Of a stretch of 43,914 nt of DNA, positions 17,601 to 25,453 are shown one piece after another. The notes beneath the pieces are model-generated. The model was not told the DNA's origin. It saw only the letters and a program-made list of their open reading frames with translations, and ran no database searches. This DNA is from an uncultured Parvibacter sp. (GTDB lineage: Bacteria > Actinomycetota > Coriobacteriia > Coriobacteriales > Eggerthellaceae), in contig CAJUNI010000007.1 in assembly GCA_910587945.1 (NCBI GenBank), forward strand, positions 1 through 43,914. The letters are read 5' to 3'. Each line of letters begins with the position of its first letter. Position 1 is the first letter of the stretch. Made by a program: the position numbers and the translations under genes.

Positions 17601-17740
17601 ATCCGGACTATCAAGTGATCCAAGGCCATGTGGCTCTGAATCCCCATGGCGAACCCGGCATTGGTTGCGCCTTGAACGGGAATGCGCTTGAGAGCGTGCT
17701 GGTGCGCCGCATGGCCATCGACGGCCCCGGCCGCCGCTAA
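14651..17740 (+). CDS. MenE-MenC fusion: OSB-CoA ligase and OSB synthase
   Basis: This 1029-residue protein combines two menaquinone enzymes. Residues 1 to about 615 are the adenylate-forming ligase MenE, which activates o-succinylbenzoate with CoA: MFTSGTTGVPKAVELS near 195, SFGMTETASL, YFLTGDSGSY, FISGGENIYPAEI and the terminal lysine region RTAVGKVDRQ. Within its C-terminal lid domain, about residues 470-560, is a Ser/Gly/Ala-rich stretch with repeated SGPLS-like units. From about 617 comes MenC, the enolase-superfamily dehydratase that makes o-succinylbenzoate: KxK in IKLKVSP near 807, LDANQ near 835, IEEP near 859, LDES near 891 and KVGKFGG near 916. All MenC metal ligands and both lysines are present. 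The fusion places two consecutive steps in one chain. No menA or methyltransferase gene is nearby. Confidence 0.94.
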   Translation: MIEVFESTARRNPDGVFLTCVYNDGTEEDCTYREARLLSAAIARRLQAKGVQPGDYVALDLPNGLEFALLTLAAAYGSFTLVALNHRLTAVEKTQRLLDLSHGGIEVACRINGVRASNLLQYARVSLSQGEAHAATHCDDGLDAKAFSHVSRQREAPAPRTRAVFGEQQDAQEDALHFAERSARLFDPTRPALVMFTSGTTGVPKAVELSWQQLGESAKASLQVLNPQGGGTWQAALPFYHIGGFQILVRALVGRMGVIIYERFDATQLLRDVRRLGATHVSVVDKMLQDLLAEKGKAALSDYRCILLGGGPLNQTTVEQAARLGAPVHASFGMTETASLVAESLVVPGFGGGMRLLPGYRIRIVDPDAAGFGRIAVQGPGVFSGYLNASAAFTVDGYFLTGDSGSYHEGRLFVRERTADMFISGGENIYPAEIAAALRALPGVADAHVFGVPDKKWGRRPVALVERAAIAGPDAAASGAQWAFSRAAALASSGAGASGSLRPASSGPLSAAASGSLSGALGGRSAATSGPLSGVTGGHSAASSGPLPGTSGSFSDARLLSAPPGAYALTPASVRFSLEGSLSPLYLPKQICLTDRLPRTAVGKVDRQAAERLYDERIEIDRIVLYHVRLPFKTPFKTAKTTLRHREVVLVKAIDREGRSGLGECSSFRTNWYLPEILDDDARLLANTLAPALMQQSFLHPREAARFLAQLPGAAEHPMACSALEMACWDLYGKITKRSLWDLIGEEYRRLDVINGTLGESEANQLTSMAVTEGPSALVAAGAVVGVGSVEETLRAVGACVDAGYVRIKLKVSPELGLEAVRAVRQVYPKLLITLDANQSFTETDTAELQSLDGLNIGWIEEPLALRRVTNCDDAFRQLTRLQRQLATPICLDESFTNAAEAYRALRYPELRCIALKVGKFGGIQQTIEFAHAAQTRGREVWMGGMYDTGISRRVHAAFQTIPGIIVPGDIGAPSRYFDANIVDPDYQVIQGHVALNPHGEPGIGCALNGNALESVLVRRMAIDGPGRR

Positions 17741-17742
17741 TT

Positions 17743-17804
17743 TGAGTCAGGGACCGTAGCCCTTTTTGACTCATGAGTCAGGGACCGTAGCCCTTTTTGA
17801 CTCA
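17743..17804. terminator. Perfect tandem duplication of a 31-bp hairpin, probable bidirectional terminator
   Basis: Units 17743-17773 and 17774-17804 are identical. In each, TGAGTCA and TGACTCA are inverted arms around an inner GGG...CCC pairing and a T5 run, so each folds alone and the pair can also fold on each other. They lie between the convergent menE-menC and MFS genes and end 16 bp before the MFS stop codon. Confidence 0.7.
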
Positions 17805-17820
17805 TTTTTGCGGCAGCAAC

Positions 17821-19830
17821 TTACTCCGTATCGCTGGCTGCAGACGCTGCCGGCTTCTCAGGCGGGCGTCCTTCGGCAAAGGCAGTGTCTTCGCAGGCTG
17901 CCCCTTCTCCATCTGCTCCCTCTTCGCAATAGACCGCTTCTTGCGGGCGATGATCAAGGTAGGCCTGCATGGAGTATTGGGTGATGTCTGAGCGGTTGAT
18001 GATACCGACGATCTTTTCGTCCTCCATGACCGGTACCTTCTTCAGATGGTTGTCGGCCAGAACGCGACAAACATCTGACAGGCGCGAGTGGACCGACACG
18101 CCAATGGAACGAGGGGCACCGATCTCGGTGACCTTCATAGCCATCAAGCGCTCGAGGCGTTCATCGTAGGCGCTTTCGTCGTAGGCCGAGCTCATGATCA
18201 TGGCAATGGGGTCCATGACTGAGCCACCACGGGGGGTGAGGCGGCGGAGGATGTCGCCGTCAGAGATGAATGCCACCGGCGTGCCAGCGCTGTTTACAAC
18301 GGGTGCGGCGCTAATGCCCTTCTCCACAAAGAGGCGCATGGCTTCTTCCACCGTGGCGTTGTCATGAAGCATGTAAACGTCGCGCTTCATGATGGACTCA
18401 AGGAGCGAACGGCGATCGCCGGTGCGGTCTTCGCTGGCGGCGTCGGAGGCCTTGTCGCGAACCAGGGCGATGGTAAGGATGGCGGCGATCAAGCAGATAA
18501 GCGTGCAAATAGCGAAGGCCGCGTTAATGCCCAGCAGCTGCGATTGGTCGAAACCCAACGTGGCTTCGGTGTTTGAGGACACCATGGATGAGACCGAGAT
18601 GATAATGGCGGTCCCCAGCGAGCCAGCCACTTGGCGCAAGGTGTTGTTGACCGAGGTGCCGTGGTTCATGAGGTTGTCGTCCAGCGCGTTCATACCCCAG
18701 GTGGTGATAGGCATGTTCACCAAGGTCAAGGATGCCATGCGCACGGTGTAAAGAATGGTTAAGAACCAGAGCGGCGTATCCAGGGTGAGCATGGCGAAGA
18801 ACGCGGTGGTGATAGTCATGAACACCGTGCCAATGACGCCCAGCTTGCGCGGTCCGTGCTTGTCGAAGAGCTTGCCAGCCACGGGATTGAGGATGCCCAT
18901 GAGGATGGCACCAGGCATGAGAATGATGCCCGAGATGGTGGCCGGGTAGCCGAGGAGCGTTTGGACGTAGATGGGCATGAGGATGCCAGCGGACAACAGC
19001 GCCCCTTGAACCAGCATGCCAATGATGGTGGCTACTAAGAAGCGGCGATTCTTAAGCACATCGACACGCAGCATCGGATGCTCGAGGTGAGTTTGGCGAA
19101 TGAAGAACCACACAACGCCCGCTAAACCCAGGACCATGCAGGCAATGGCAAACCACAATGAACCAGCGCTTCCTACGGCGCTGAAGCCGTAGAGGAGCAG
19201 ACCAAAGCCCAAGGTGGAAAGCACCACGGAGAGCGGATCGAGGTGAGCTTCGCGGGCCGAGGCGGGGGGTTGGGCCTTCACGAGGATGGCGGCCAAGATC
19301 ACAATGGCGGCAGAAAGTGCGGCAATAGCCAAGAAGAGAACGTGCCAGTCGAAGGTATCAACAACAAAGCCAGCGACGGTGGGGCCAATGGCGGGAGCAA
19401 AGGCGATGACCAGGCCAAAGACGCCCATGGCAGAGCCGCGCTTGTCGACAGGGAACGTTACCAGCAGCACTGTCATGGTCAGGGGCATGAGGATACCAGC
19501 GCCTGCTGCCTGAATAAGACGACCGGTTAGCATGACGGGGAAGGAGAGCGCGCAACCGGTAACCGCCGAGCCCAAGGTGAAAAGAATCATGGAGGCCAAG
19601 AAAAGCTTCTTCACCGAGAAGCGGTCTTGGAGGTAGGCGGTGATGGGGATCATGATGGCATTTACCAGAGTAAAGCCGGTGGTGAGCCACTGGGCGGTGG
19701 CGGCATTGACGTCCATCTCCGTAATGACGGAGGGGATGGCAGGGGTTACCAACGTCTGGTTGAGGACGGTAATAAACGAACCAACCACCAAAACAATAAG
19801 GACGAGCCAATCTCGGCGCGACAACTTCAT
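17821..19830 (-). CDS. DHA2-type MFS exporter fused to a CBS-domain pair
   Basis: This 669-residue protein has an N-terminal major facilitator part (about 1-465) of the 14-helix DHA2 (EmrB/QacA) type. It opens WLVLIVLVVGSFITVLNQTL, then MDVNAATAQWLTTGFTLVNA, then RLIQAAGAGILMPL; these are usual in proton-driven drug exporters. From about residue 480 two CBS domains follow (MKRDVYMLHDNATVEEAMRL, FISDGDILRRLTP, then ADNHLKKVPVMEDEKIVGII). CBS pairs bind adenine nucleotides, so transport may be nucleotide-gated; that is inference. The ATG at 19830 is chosen for GGGAG 8 nt upstream and because the MFS start motif begins there; the open frame continues about 110 codons further upstream but has no protein-like features. 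The substrate is unknown. Confidence 0.88.
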   Translation of the reverse strand: MKLSRRDWLVLIVLVVGSFITVLNQTLVTPAIPSVITEMDVNAATAQWLTTGFTLVNAIMIPITAYLQDRFSVKKLFLASMILFTLGSAVTGCALSFPVMLTGRLIQAAGAGILMPLTMTVLLVTFPVDKRGSAMGVFGLVIAFAPAIGPTVAGFVVDTFDWHVLFLAIAALSAAIVILAAILVKAQPPASAREAHLDPLSVVLSTLGFGLLLYGFSAVGSAGSLWFAIACMVLGLAGVVWFFIRQTHLEHPMLRVDVLKNRRFLVATIIGMLVQGALLSAGILMPIYVQTLLGYPATISGIILMPGAILMGILNPVAGKLFDKHGPRKLGVIGTVFMTITTAFFAMLTLDTPLWFLTILYTVRMASLTLVNMPITTWGMNALDDNLMNHGTSVNNTLRQVAGSLGTAIIISVSSMVSSNTEATLGFDQSQLLGINAAFAICTLICLIAAILTIALVRDKASDAASEDRTGDRRSLLESIMKRDVYMLHDNATVEEAMRLFVEKGISAAPVVNSAGTPVAFISDGDILRRLTPRGGSVMDPIAMIMSSAYDESAYDERLERLMAMKVTEIGAPRSIGVSVHSRLSDVCRVLADNHLKKVPVMEDEKIVGIINRSDITQYSMQAYLDHRPQEAVYCEEGADGEGAACEDTAFAEGRPPEKPAASAASDTE

Positions 19831-20155
19831 TGGGCATGCTCCCATACTGCGGCGTGGACGCCGCTTCGATTCGATTAAAGGGTCTTGAGATGAAGACGCG
19901 TGTAATTGAGTCAATTGTGCCACCGTTGCAGGGGGTGTGTAGAAAACCATCGCTGATTTGTCAAACTGGGGAAGTCGGCGGTGTTGCCAGTGCCGTCTAC
20001 CGGCGCTCTTTGGCCGCAGAGCCTGGGGAAGTGGGAGCGTATGGGGTGCGCAGAGTTCCGGAACGTGGCGGATGCAGGGGTGCGTGGCAGCGGGCGGGCA
20101 CCGGACGTGAGAGCGCGCGGGATACAGCCACTTCTCCATTGACCGCCGGTCGTGT

Positions 20156-20184
20156 TTCAATTCGGTACTGTTTTGCCCTATACC
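20156..20184 (+). promoter_or_regulatory. Candidate promoter in the 425-bp divergent gap
   Basis: TTCAAT (20156-20161) and TATACC (20179-20184) are spaced by 17 nt and would serve the CNNM-type gene. Between them and its start lies a perfect palindrome AGACGGCACGCCGTCT (20212-20227), a possible operator or leader hairpin. The rest of 19831-20255 shows no gene and presumably also holds the MFS promoter. Confidence 0.35.
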
Positions 20185-20255
20185 CTAAGTCATGCGGTAA
20201 GTTTTAGAGAAAGACGGCACGCCGTCTATTTGGTGTATCTAGGTTCGGAGATGTC

Positions 20256-21572
20256 ATGCAAACCGCCATAAGTCTGTTGTTGGTTGTGTTCTTCCTCTTA
20301 ATGAACGCGTTTTTTGTTATTGCAGAGTTCGCGCTCGTCCGTGTTCGTAAGTCCCAAATTGATATGGCCGTGGCTGAGAAGCGGCGCGGTGCATTGGCGG
20401 CGCGGGAGGTAACCACCCATATCAATGCCTACCTTTCGGCCTGCCAGTTGGGTATTACCTTGGCATCGTTGGCCATTGGCTGGTTGGGTGAGCCGGCGGT
20501 TTCTGCTGTGCTGGAGGCACCGCTTTTGGCAGCCGGTTTGCCAGAGGCGTCCGTGTATCCCATTTGTGTGGCCATTGGCTTCATTTTGATCACCGCCCTG
20601 CATGTGGTGGTGGGCGAACTTATCCCGAAGTCTTTCGCCATCTTCGCAACGGAAAAATATGCCCTTCATACCGCAGGACCGCTGCGGATTTTCTACAAGA
20701 TCACCTATCCCATCATGGTGGTCTTCAATGGCATTACGAACGGTGTTATGCGTTTGTTCGGCCATGATCCTGCGGATGAGCATGAGGTTTATACCGGCGA
20801 CGAGATCAAGCTGCTCATTGATGAGTCTACGGAAAACGGTCTTATTGACCCCGAGCAAAATGAGTTCGTGGATAACATCTTTGACCTGGGCGATAAAGAT
20901 GCTGAGGCCATCATGACGCCGCGTACCGACATGGTGTGCTTAGACATTGAGGATCCGCTGGAAGAGAACCTCGACATCATGCGCCAGTACAAATACACGC
21001 GTTATCCCGTGTGTCGTGGTTCGAAAGACCATATCCTGGGCTTCGTACACATCAAGGATCTCTACGGACTTCCGGCTGACACGCCGATGGATGAGTGGAA
21101 TATTCGCGAAATGCCAGCAGTGCCTGAGACGGTGCCCATTGCTCGGTTGCTGGAAACGCTGCAAGAGAATCGCACAGAGATCTGCCTGGTCATTGATGAG
21201 CATGGCGGCACGGCCGGTATGGTGACGATGTCGGATGTTATGGAACAGATTGTTGGCCGCATTGACGACGAGTATGTCCATGAGGCCGACGACGCCATTA
21301 AGCATCTGCCTGATGGAACGTTTTTGATTGATGGCGCTTTGCCGATTGGTGAGCTTGAGGAGCTCATGGGTTTTGAACCCGAAGAAGCCGACGAGGTGGA
21401 AACCGCAGGTGGCTTGCTGCTGGCCTTGTTCGATCGTATTCCCGATGCGGGCGATAGCGTTGAGCTGGAGGATCGTGGCACCAAGGTGATCTTCACGGTG
21501 CTGGATATGGATCGCCTGCGCATCGACAAAGTGGGCGTGAAGATTGAGCTTCCGCCGTCGGAAGAGGAATAA
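20256..21572 (+). CDS. CNNM/CorC-type transmembrane protein (hemolysin family)
   Basis: This 438-residue membrane protein follows the DUF21 (CNNM), CBS pair, CorC_HlyC order of bacterial CorB/YtfL/TlyC-like proteins. Residues 1 to about 185 hold the DUF21 membrane domain (LLLVVFFLLMNAFFVIAEFA at the start, then ACQLGITLASLAIGWLGEPA). CBS motifs follow with IMTPRTDMVCLD and YKYTRYPVCRG. The CorC_HlyC transporter-associated domain ends it (FLIDGALPIGELEELMGF). Members are linked to magnesium or cobalt efflux; the hemolysin name is historical. It is preceded by a possible promoter and a 16-bp palindrome. The 164 bp after it show only GC-rich inverted repeats. Confidence 0.93.
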   Translation: MQTAISLLLVVFFLLMNAFFVIAEFALVRVRKSQIDMAVAEKRRGALAAREVTTHINAYLSACQLGITLASLAIGWLGEPAVSAVLEAPLLAAGLPEASVYPICVAIGFILITALHVVVGELIPKSFAIFATEKYALHTAGPLRIFYKITYPIMVVFNGITNGVMRLFGHDPADEHEVYTGDEIKLLIDESTENGLIDPEQNEFVDNIFDLGDKDAEAIMTPRTDMVCLDIEDPLEENLDIMRQYKYTRYPVCRGSKDHILGFVHIKDLYGLPADTPMDEWNIREMPAVPETVPIARLLETLQENRTEICLVIDEHGGTAGMVTMSDVMEQIVGRIDDEYVHEADDAIKHLPDGTFLIDGALPIGELEELMGFEPEEADEVETAGGLLLALFDRIPDAGDSVELEDRGTKVIFTVLDMDRLRIDKVGVKIELPPSEEE

Positions 21573-21736
21573 GGGCGAAGGTGTGCGGCTATGGGGCGTT
21601 CGGGCTGCGAGGCGCTTGCGGGTTAGGCGGGAGCGCCAGGCCGCTGTGATGGCCGTGGCCTGTGGGGCTAAGCGCTGTGCATAGGGCCGGCCGGGTGACA
21701 GGATTCCTGTGACAGCGGTAGCGTTTGGGTTGCGCG

Positions 21737-22534
21737 CTAGCTGATAGCAACTCCGAGGAAGCGCTCGGCGTTGTGATGGAGCATGGCCTCGAACTCCGCT
21801 TCCGTGAAATCCAGGGCGGTAAAGAGCTCGTATTCGCGCTTGGGGCTCCACATGGGAAAGTCTGAGCCGAACAAAATGCGGTCGGGTCCGTAGAGGCGGA
21901 TCAGTTCTGCCGCGCGGCGAGGTCCCAAAAACTCCTGGGAGCTTGAGATATCCATGAAGCAGTTCTCGTGTTCGATATATTCCACGGCCAAATCCCAGAC
22001 TGACCAGCCGCCAAAGTGGGCTGCATCTACGCGCAGTTGTGGGAAGGTATGCAGCACTTCAACGAGCCGACGAGGATGGGAATAGTCGTAGCGGTAGTCG
22101 CCGCAGTGGATAACTACGGGTAGCTTTTTCGCTTCGCACAACTCGTAGATGGTCATGAGGCGTGGGTCGTCCATGTTGACGGCCTGGGAGTCCGGGTGCA
22201 GCTTGATTCCATGAAGCCCCAGCTCAAGGGCGCGATCAATCTCTTGTTCAGGGTGGGCATAATCCTGATGCAGTGTGGCAAGCCCGATAAAGCTGGGATG
22301 AAGCTTACACTGTTCAGCGATGAAGCTGTTGATGGACTCAACTTGGGATGCCTTCAAAGCTACGGAATAGACCACCTGATGAGTGATGGGGGAATCAGCA
22401 CAGGCTGCAATGAGAGCGTCAGGGGAGCCGTCGGGTTCATCCATGGAGATGGCGTAGAAATCGCCGACACTTTCCACCGCTTTTTTGGCAATGGCTGGGG
22501 GATAGATGTGGCAGTGGGCATCAACGACGGTCAT
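21737..22534 (-). CDS. Amidohydrolase family metal-dependent hydrolase
   Basis: This 265-residue TIM-barrel protein belongs to the amidohydrolase_2 group. The metal-binding HxH is in VDAHCHIYPP (His 7 and 9), a further His lies in LPVVIHCGDYRYDYSHP, another in VDAAHFGGWS, and the catalytic Asp is in ILFGSDFPMWSP near residue 225. The C-terminal MLHHNAERFLG is also typical. Relatives include aminocarboxymuconate-semialdehyde and gamma-resorcylate decarboxylases and simple hydrolases, so the substrate cannot be named. The start has GGAAG 7 nt upstream. It is the last backbone gene before the tRNA-fMet integration site. Confidence 0.88.
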   Translation of the reverse strand: MTVVDAHCHIYPPAIAKKAVESVGDFYAISMDEPDGSPDALIAACADSPITHQVVYSVALKASQVESINSFIAEQCKLHPSFIGLATLHQDYAHPEQEIDRALELGLHGIKLHPDSQAVNMDDPRLMTIYELCEAKKLPVVIHCGDYRYDYSHPRRLVEVLHTFPQLRVDAAHFGGWSVWDLAVEYIEHENCFMDISSSQEFLGPRRAAELIRLYGPDRILFGSDFPMWSPKREYELFTALDFTEAEFEAMLHHNAERFLGVAIS

Positions 22535-22760
22535 GGGCGTTCTTCCTTAGGTGGCTGCAGGGTGGCAGGTTAGTACAGGTTGGTGAGCGCTTGTATTGAG
22601 TAGCGCGTCCGGAATTCCTATTGTACGACCAGGGGAAAGAGCCGAGGGAGAAGGGCGAGTTGGCGGCTTGCCTTGCTCGGATATTGGAGGTTGGCAGCGG
22701 GAGATTGCTGCTTTGCGGTGGCGTTGAGAGGCGCGATCTGCCGTTCGTCGAAGCGACGAT

Positions 22761-22788
22761 TTGCTTTTTTCTGAGTAAGCGCTATTAT
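22761..22788 (+). promoter_or_regulatory. Promoter of tRNA-fMet
   Basis: TTGCTT (22761-22766) and TATTAT (22783-22788) are spaced by 16 nt and lie 35 nt upstream of the tRNA 5' end. No other gene could use them in this orientation. Confidence 0.6.
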
Positions 22789-22823
22789 AGATTTTCGCTT
22801 GAGACGCAATCTCAAGTCCATAG

Positions 22824-22900
22824 TGCGGGGTGGAGCAGTCTGGTAGCTCGCCGGGCTCATAACCCGGAGGTCGTAGGTTCAAATCCTGCCCCCGCGACCA
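22824..22900 (+). tRNA. Initiator tRNA-fMet (anticodon CAT), host of the integrated element
   Basis: The 77-nt cloverleaf ends with an encoded CCA. The anticodon loop is CTCATAA (CAT). The anticodon stem carries GGG opposite CCC, the mark of initiator tRNAs. Position 1 is T opposite G72, giving only a weak pair where elongator tRNAs have a firm one. The T-arm is GTAGG-TTCAAAT-CCTGC. From 22855 onward the gene is repeated at 37152-37198, so its 3' half was supplied by, or is shared with, the integrated element and the gene remains intact. Confidence 0.95.
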
Positions 22901-22901
22901 A
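22855..22901 (+). repeat. Left attachment site core (within tRNA-fMet)
   Basis: This 47-bp copy runs from the anticodon loop to one base past the CCA. It matches 37152-37198 except at two positions, 22875 and 22887. These are the two partners of one base pair in the T-stem. The first 20 bp, from GCTCATAACC onward, are identical and are the likely crossover region. Confidence 0.9.
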
Positions 22902-22908
22902 GAAAACG

Positions 22909-22945
22909 CAGGTCAGACAGCTAATTTGTCTGGCCTGCTTGCTTT
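22909..22945 (+). terminator. Terminator of tRNA-fMet, overlapping the integrase 3' end
   Basis: CAGGTCAGACA (22909-22919) and TGTCTGGCCTG (22927-22937) pair over 11 bp with one G-U, followed by a CTTGCTTT tract. The integrase stop codon (22921-22923 on the minus strand) lies in the loop, so the hairpin is shared between a tRNA terminator and a coding region. A counterpart lies beyond the right attachment site. Confidence 0.75.
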
Positions 22946-24291
22946 ATATAGGGTGGGTTATGAGGGGTCGGTGCAGATGCGGTGCAGATGAGCGCATCTG
23001 CTTGCGGCGAATCGTCGCCAAGATCTTCGTTCTGGATGTTCGCTGAGAACAGATCTCCGATGAGCTGTGCAGCCTTTCGATCGTTCTCTGGTACGGCATG
23101 GGCGTACCAATTCAATGTGATGGAAGCATTTGCGTGACCCAAGCGGGTTTGGACTGTCTTAACGTCCACTCCGTTAGCCAGAAGCTGTGTTGCTTGGGTG
23201 TGACGTAGCTCATGGAATCGCAGCGTCGGGAACCCTGCTTTCTTTCTGAAGGCGTTCCACCAACCATAGAAGTTCGTGGGGTCGTAGAGACCACCGATGT
23301 TGGAGCAGCAGACAGGAGTGTCCTCCGTTTGCACAAAGGCCTCGCCGAGCGTATCCAAGCACTCTGCTTGCAGTTGCTTCCAGGCTTTCAGATGCTCTTC
23401 GGTTATGCGATCGATCGCTATGGTGCGGTAACCTGATTTCGTCTTGGGCTCCTTGAGCTTGAGTGCGGGCGTGTAGGCACGCTTCACGCTTATCTCGCAG
23501 ACATCTCCGAAGGAAATGTCCTTCCACATGAGGCCTAGTATCTCGCCTCGTCGCATACCTGTTGCGATGGCGATGCGCACGGCCATGATGCTTGAGATGT
23601 TCACGAGACCATTGATGTAGCTATGCGTGGTTGAGTTACCGCGTTTGTCTTGACGGTCTTCCTTCTGGTTGAACTCTTCCAAGAGCTCGCGCTCGTACTC
23701 GTCCACGAACGAGACCAGCTTGATGGCGTCCTCCACTTTGAGCGATTTCCTATTTGGATCGCTCTTCCTCGGAGCCTTGATCTTGTCGCATGGGTTTCGA
23801 AGGATGATGTCGTAGTCCACCGCCTTTGAGAAGACGCGCTTCACTATGCCATGCAGCTCGTGCATGGTGGTGTTGCTCAGCTTGCGCTTCTCCTTGATCG
23901 TCGCGAAGGTCTTCTCAAGTACCGGCACAGTAATGCTCCGCAACGCCATATGACCGATTAACGCTTCCACATGCCTCAAACGTTGAGCGTCCAGCTTGAT
24001 CGTGGTCTCGCTCGCGGCTCCTGCGGTATAGCGGGATTGCGTCCAGAGCTTTGACATCTCGCTGAACGTGATGTGGCTCTGGCTGAATTCCAGCCCTTCG
24101 TCGTATTGCCTTCGCAGCTCGTCGCGTACGCGTCTCGCATCGGCCTTAGAGCCATTCACGATCTTGGTTATGCGATTCGGTTTTCCCGTTAAGGGATTAA
24201 CGCCAAAGCTCAAGCCAACGCGCCAGCGATTGCGGACAACATTCCCGTTCTTGTCCTTAACAGCACTAATGCTTCCGTCTCCTTTTGCCAT
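22921..24291 (-). CDS. int: Tyrosine recombinase/integrase
   Basis: This 456-residue phage-type integrase catalyses insertion and excision at the tRNA-fMet site. It starts with a short arm-binding type domain (GDGSISAVKDKNGNVVRNRWRV), has a SAM-like core-binding domain in the middle (FSEMSKLWTQSRYTAGAASE), and a C-terminal catalytic domain. The catalytic residues are R in ATGMRRGEILGL near 245, H-x-x-R in HELRHTQATQL near 360, H in RLGHANASIT and the nucleophile Tyr in LNWYAHAVP near 395. All are present. The ATG at 24291 is chosen because GGAGG lies 9 nt before it; an in-frame ATG 6 nt upstream is too close. Its last codons lie in the tRNA terminator hairpin, and its 3' part holds the left arm-type repeats. 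Confidence 0.95.
   Translation of the reverse strand: MAKGDGSISAVKDKNGNVVRNRWRVGLSFGVNPLTGKPNRITKIVNGSKADARRVRDELRRQYDEGLEFSQSHITFSEMSKLWTQSRYTAGAASETTIKLDAQRLRHVEALIGHMALRSITVPVLEKTFATIKEKRKLSNTTMHELHGIVKRVFSKAVDYDIILRNPCDKIKAPRKSDPNRKSLKVEDAIKLVSFVDEYERELLEEFNQKEDRQDKRGNSTTHSYINGLVNISSIMAVRIAIATGMRRGEILGLMWKDISFGDVCEISVKRAYTPALKLKEPKTKSGYRTIAIDRITEEHLKAWKQLQAECLDTLGEAFVQTEDTPVCCSNIGGLYDPTNFYGWWNAFRKKAGFPTLRFHELRHTQATQLLANGVDVKTVQTRLGHANASITLNWYAHAVPENDRKAAQLIGDLFSANIQNEDLGDDSPQADALICTASAPTPHNPPYIKQAGQTN
22967..23001. repeat. Left integrase arm-type repeat
   Basis: Positions 22967-22990 are a 24-bp sequence containing GGTGCAGATG twice, 10 bp apart. It is perfectly repeated at 37025-37048 in the same orientation. 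The second unit continues into the hairpin GCAGATG-AGCG-CATCTGC (22984-23001). Short direct repeats on both sides of the core are what tyrosine integrases use as arm-binding sites. The sequence lies inside the integrase coding region. Confidence 0.7.
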
Positions 24292-24364
24292 TTTCATTCA
24301 CCTCCTAACCGGCGTTTCGCGCTTTGCCTATCTATCCAATAACGCCCCGTGAGGCGGAATCGGC

Positions 24365-25345
24365 TTACTTGTTCATCCGGGTCTCGCCTGGATGAACCTT
24401 GCGCCATTGCTTGCATGCCTCGGTGCAGTACTTACGCCGCTTGCCACGTTCGTTGTTGGCAATGAAGGGCCTGCCGCATACCTCGCATGCACCAAGCCTT
24501 CCTATGCGCATGGCGTCGAGCGCGCTCCACCAAAGAGAGCCTATGCCCGTTGCGATGGATCTGATCTCTTGGCCGTCGATGACGATGGTACGAACGTCGC
24601 CCATGTGAAGCGTCATCAGGGTATCGCAGAGGTTGGTGAGGGCGCGTCTTATTCCTACGTCGGAATCCTCGTAGTAGCCCAGAGCGCAAATAAGGCGCAG
24701 ATGGGTTGCCTTCTTCTCTGTCGAGGGCTTCGAGTTGCCATCCTCATCAACGATGCACCACTCGCTTGACCAATGATTCGCGATGCCGCGTGCCTCGGTT
24801 GCAAGGTCGTTCATATGTAGCATGCGCATGAGGAAGCTGGTGTAGAGGCCTTTAGGAACGTACGCATCGAAGCTGATTCCGATGATATCTGCTTCCAAAT
24901 CTAGAGCGCCGGTATAGCCTCGTTCCTGTTTGTAAAAGCCTTGCTCAGATTCGCCCTCTGTTGCGAGGTCTGCCACTTCTTCTATCATCTGCGCTCGCTC
25001 ACGCAAGAACTCTTTTTGCTCTTCGGACGGCTTTACTATGCGCAGCCCGAACCCTTCGAGATCTTCATTCGATAACGAAGCCTCTTCATCTTTCGCGGCC
25101 TCCCGTGCAAGGAGCGCGAGCTGCAGCATGTCGCGTGCGGCCATAGCTGATGTCAAATCGACATCAGCAGGGAGTGTCAAGTTGTCACTCGCTGTAAACA
25201 TGGCAGGAGCGCCTTGCAGGAAGGCGCGCATCTTGGCTTCGGTGTCGCTTGCGATGAAGCGCTCGACATCCTGATTGGTGGAATGCCACGTCTTGTCGGC
25301 GGCCACATCTACGAACTTGTCTCTTTCTGGTATGAAATCTTTCAT
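24365..25345 (-). CDS. CGNR-type zinc finger protein of the element
   Basis: This 326-residue protein ends in a probable zinc-binding module, ACEVCGRPFIANNERGKRR followed by KYCTEACKQW (C-x2-C...C-x3-C). This is the pattern of CGNR domains at the C-terminus of putative DNA-binding regulators. The rest is mostly helical and acidic, with no other motif that I recognise. The start at ATG 25345 has AGGTAG 9 nt upstream; a TTG 9 nt earlier is possible. A consensus-like promoter lies immediately upstream. Between integrase and excisionase, and divergent from the latter, it may be the element's switch regulator; that is inference from position. Confidence 0.7.
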   Translation of the reverse strand: MKDFIPERDKFVDVAADKTWHSTNQDVERFIASDTEAKMRAFLQGAPAMFTASDNLTLPADVDLTSAMAARDMLQLALLAREAAKDEEASLSNEDLEGFGLRIVKPSEEQKEFLRERAQMIEEVADLATEGESEQGFYKQERGYTGALDLEADIIGISFDAYVPKGLYTSFLMRMLHMNDLATEARGIANHWSSEWCIVDEDGNSKPSTEKKATHLRLICALGYYEDSDVGIRRALTNLCDTLMTLHMGDVRTIVIDGQEIRSIATGIGSLWWSALDAMRIGRLGACEVCGRPFIANNERGKRRKYCTEACKQWRKVHPGETRMNK

Positions 25346-25357
25346 TTTCTTCAACTA

Positions 25358-25385
25358 CCTATAAAAACCGTCTTTAACGTGTCAA
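25358..25385 (-). promoter_or_regulatory. Promoter of the CGNR-type gene
   Basis: On the minus strand TTGACA (25380-25385) is followed after 16 nt by TATAGG (25358-25363). The start codon lies only 12 nt past the -10, so the transcript would be almost leaderless, or the ribosome binding site lies partly in the -10. Confidence 0.6.
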
Positions 25386-25453
25386 CGAATGAACCCATAA
25401 TAGCCCCAGGCTAGCCGAAACGTCAAGTGGGACAAACGAAAGGAGTTGAGAAA

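Noticed and set aside
19831..20160. N-terminal extension of the MFS protein to 20160
   Set aside because: The extra 110 residues are Pro/His/Arg-rich with no motif or homology, and a good ribosome binding site precedes the ATG at 19830, where the MFS fold begins.
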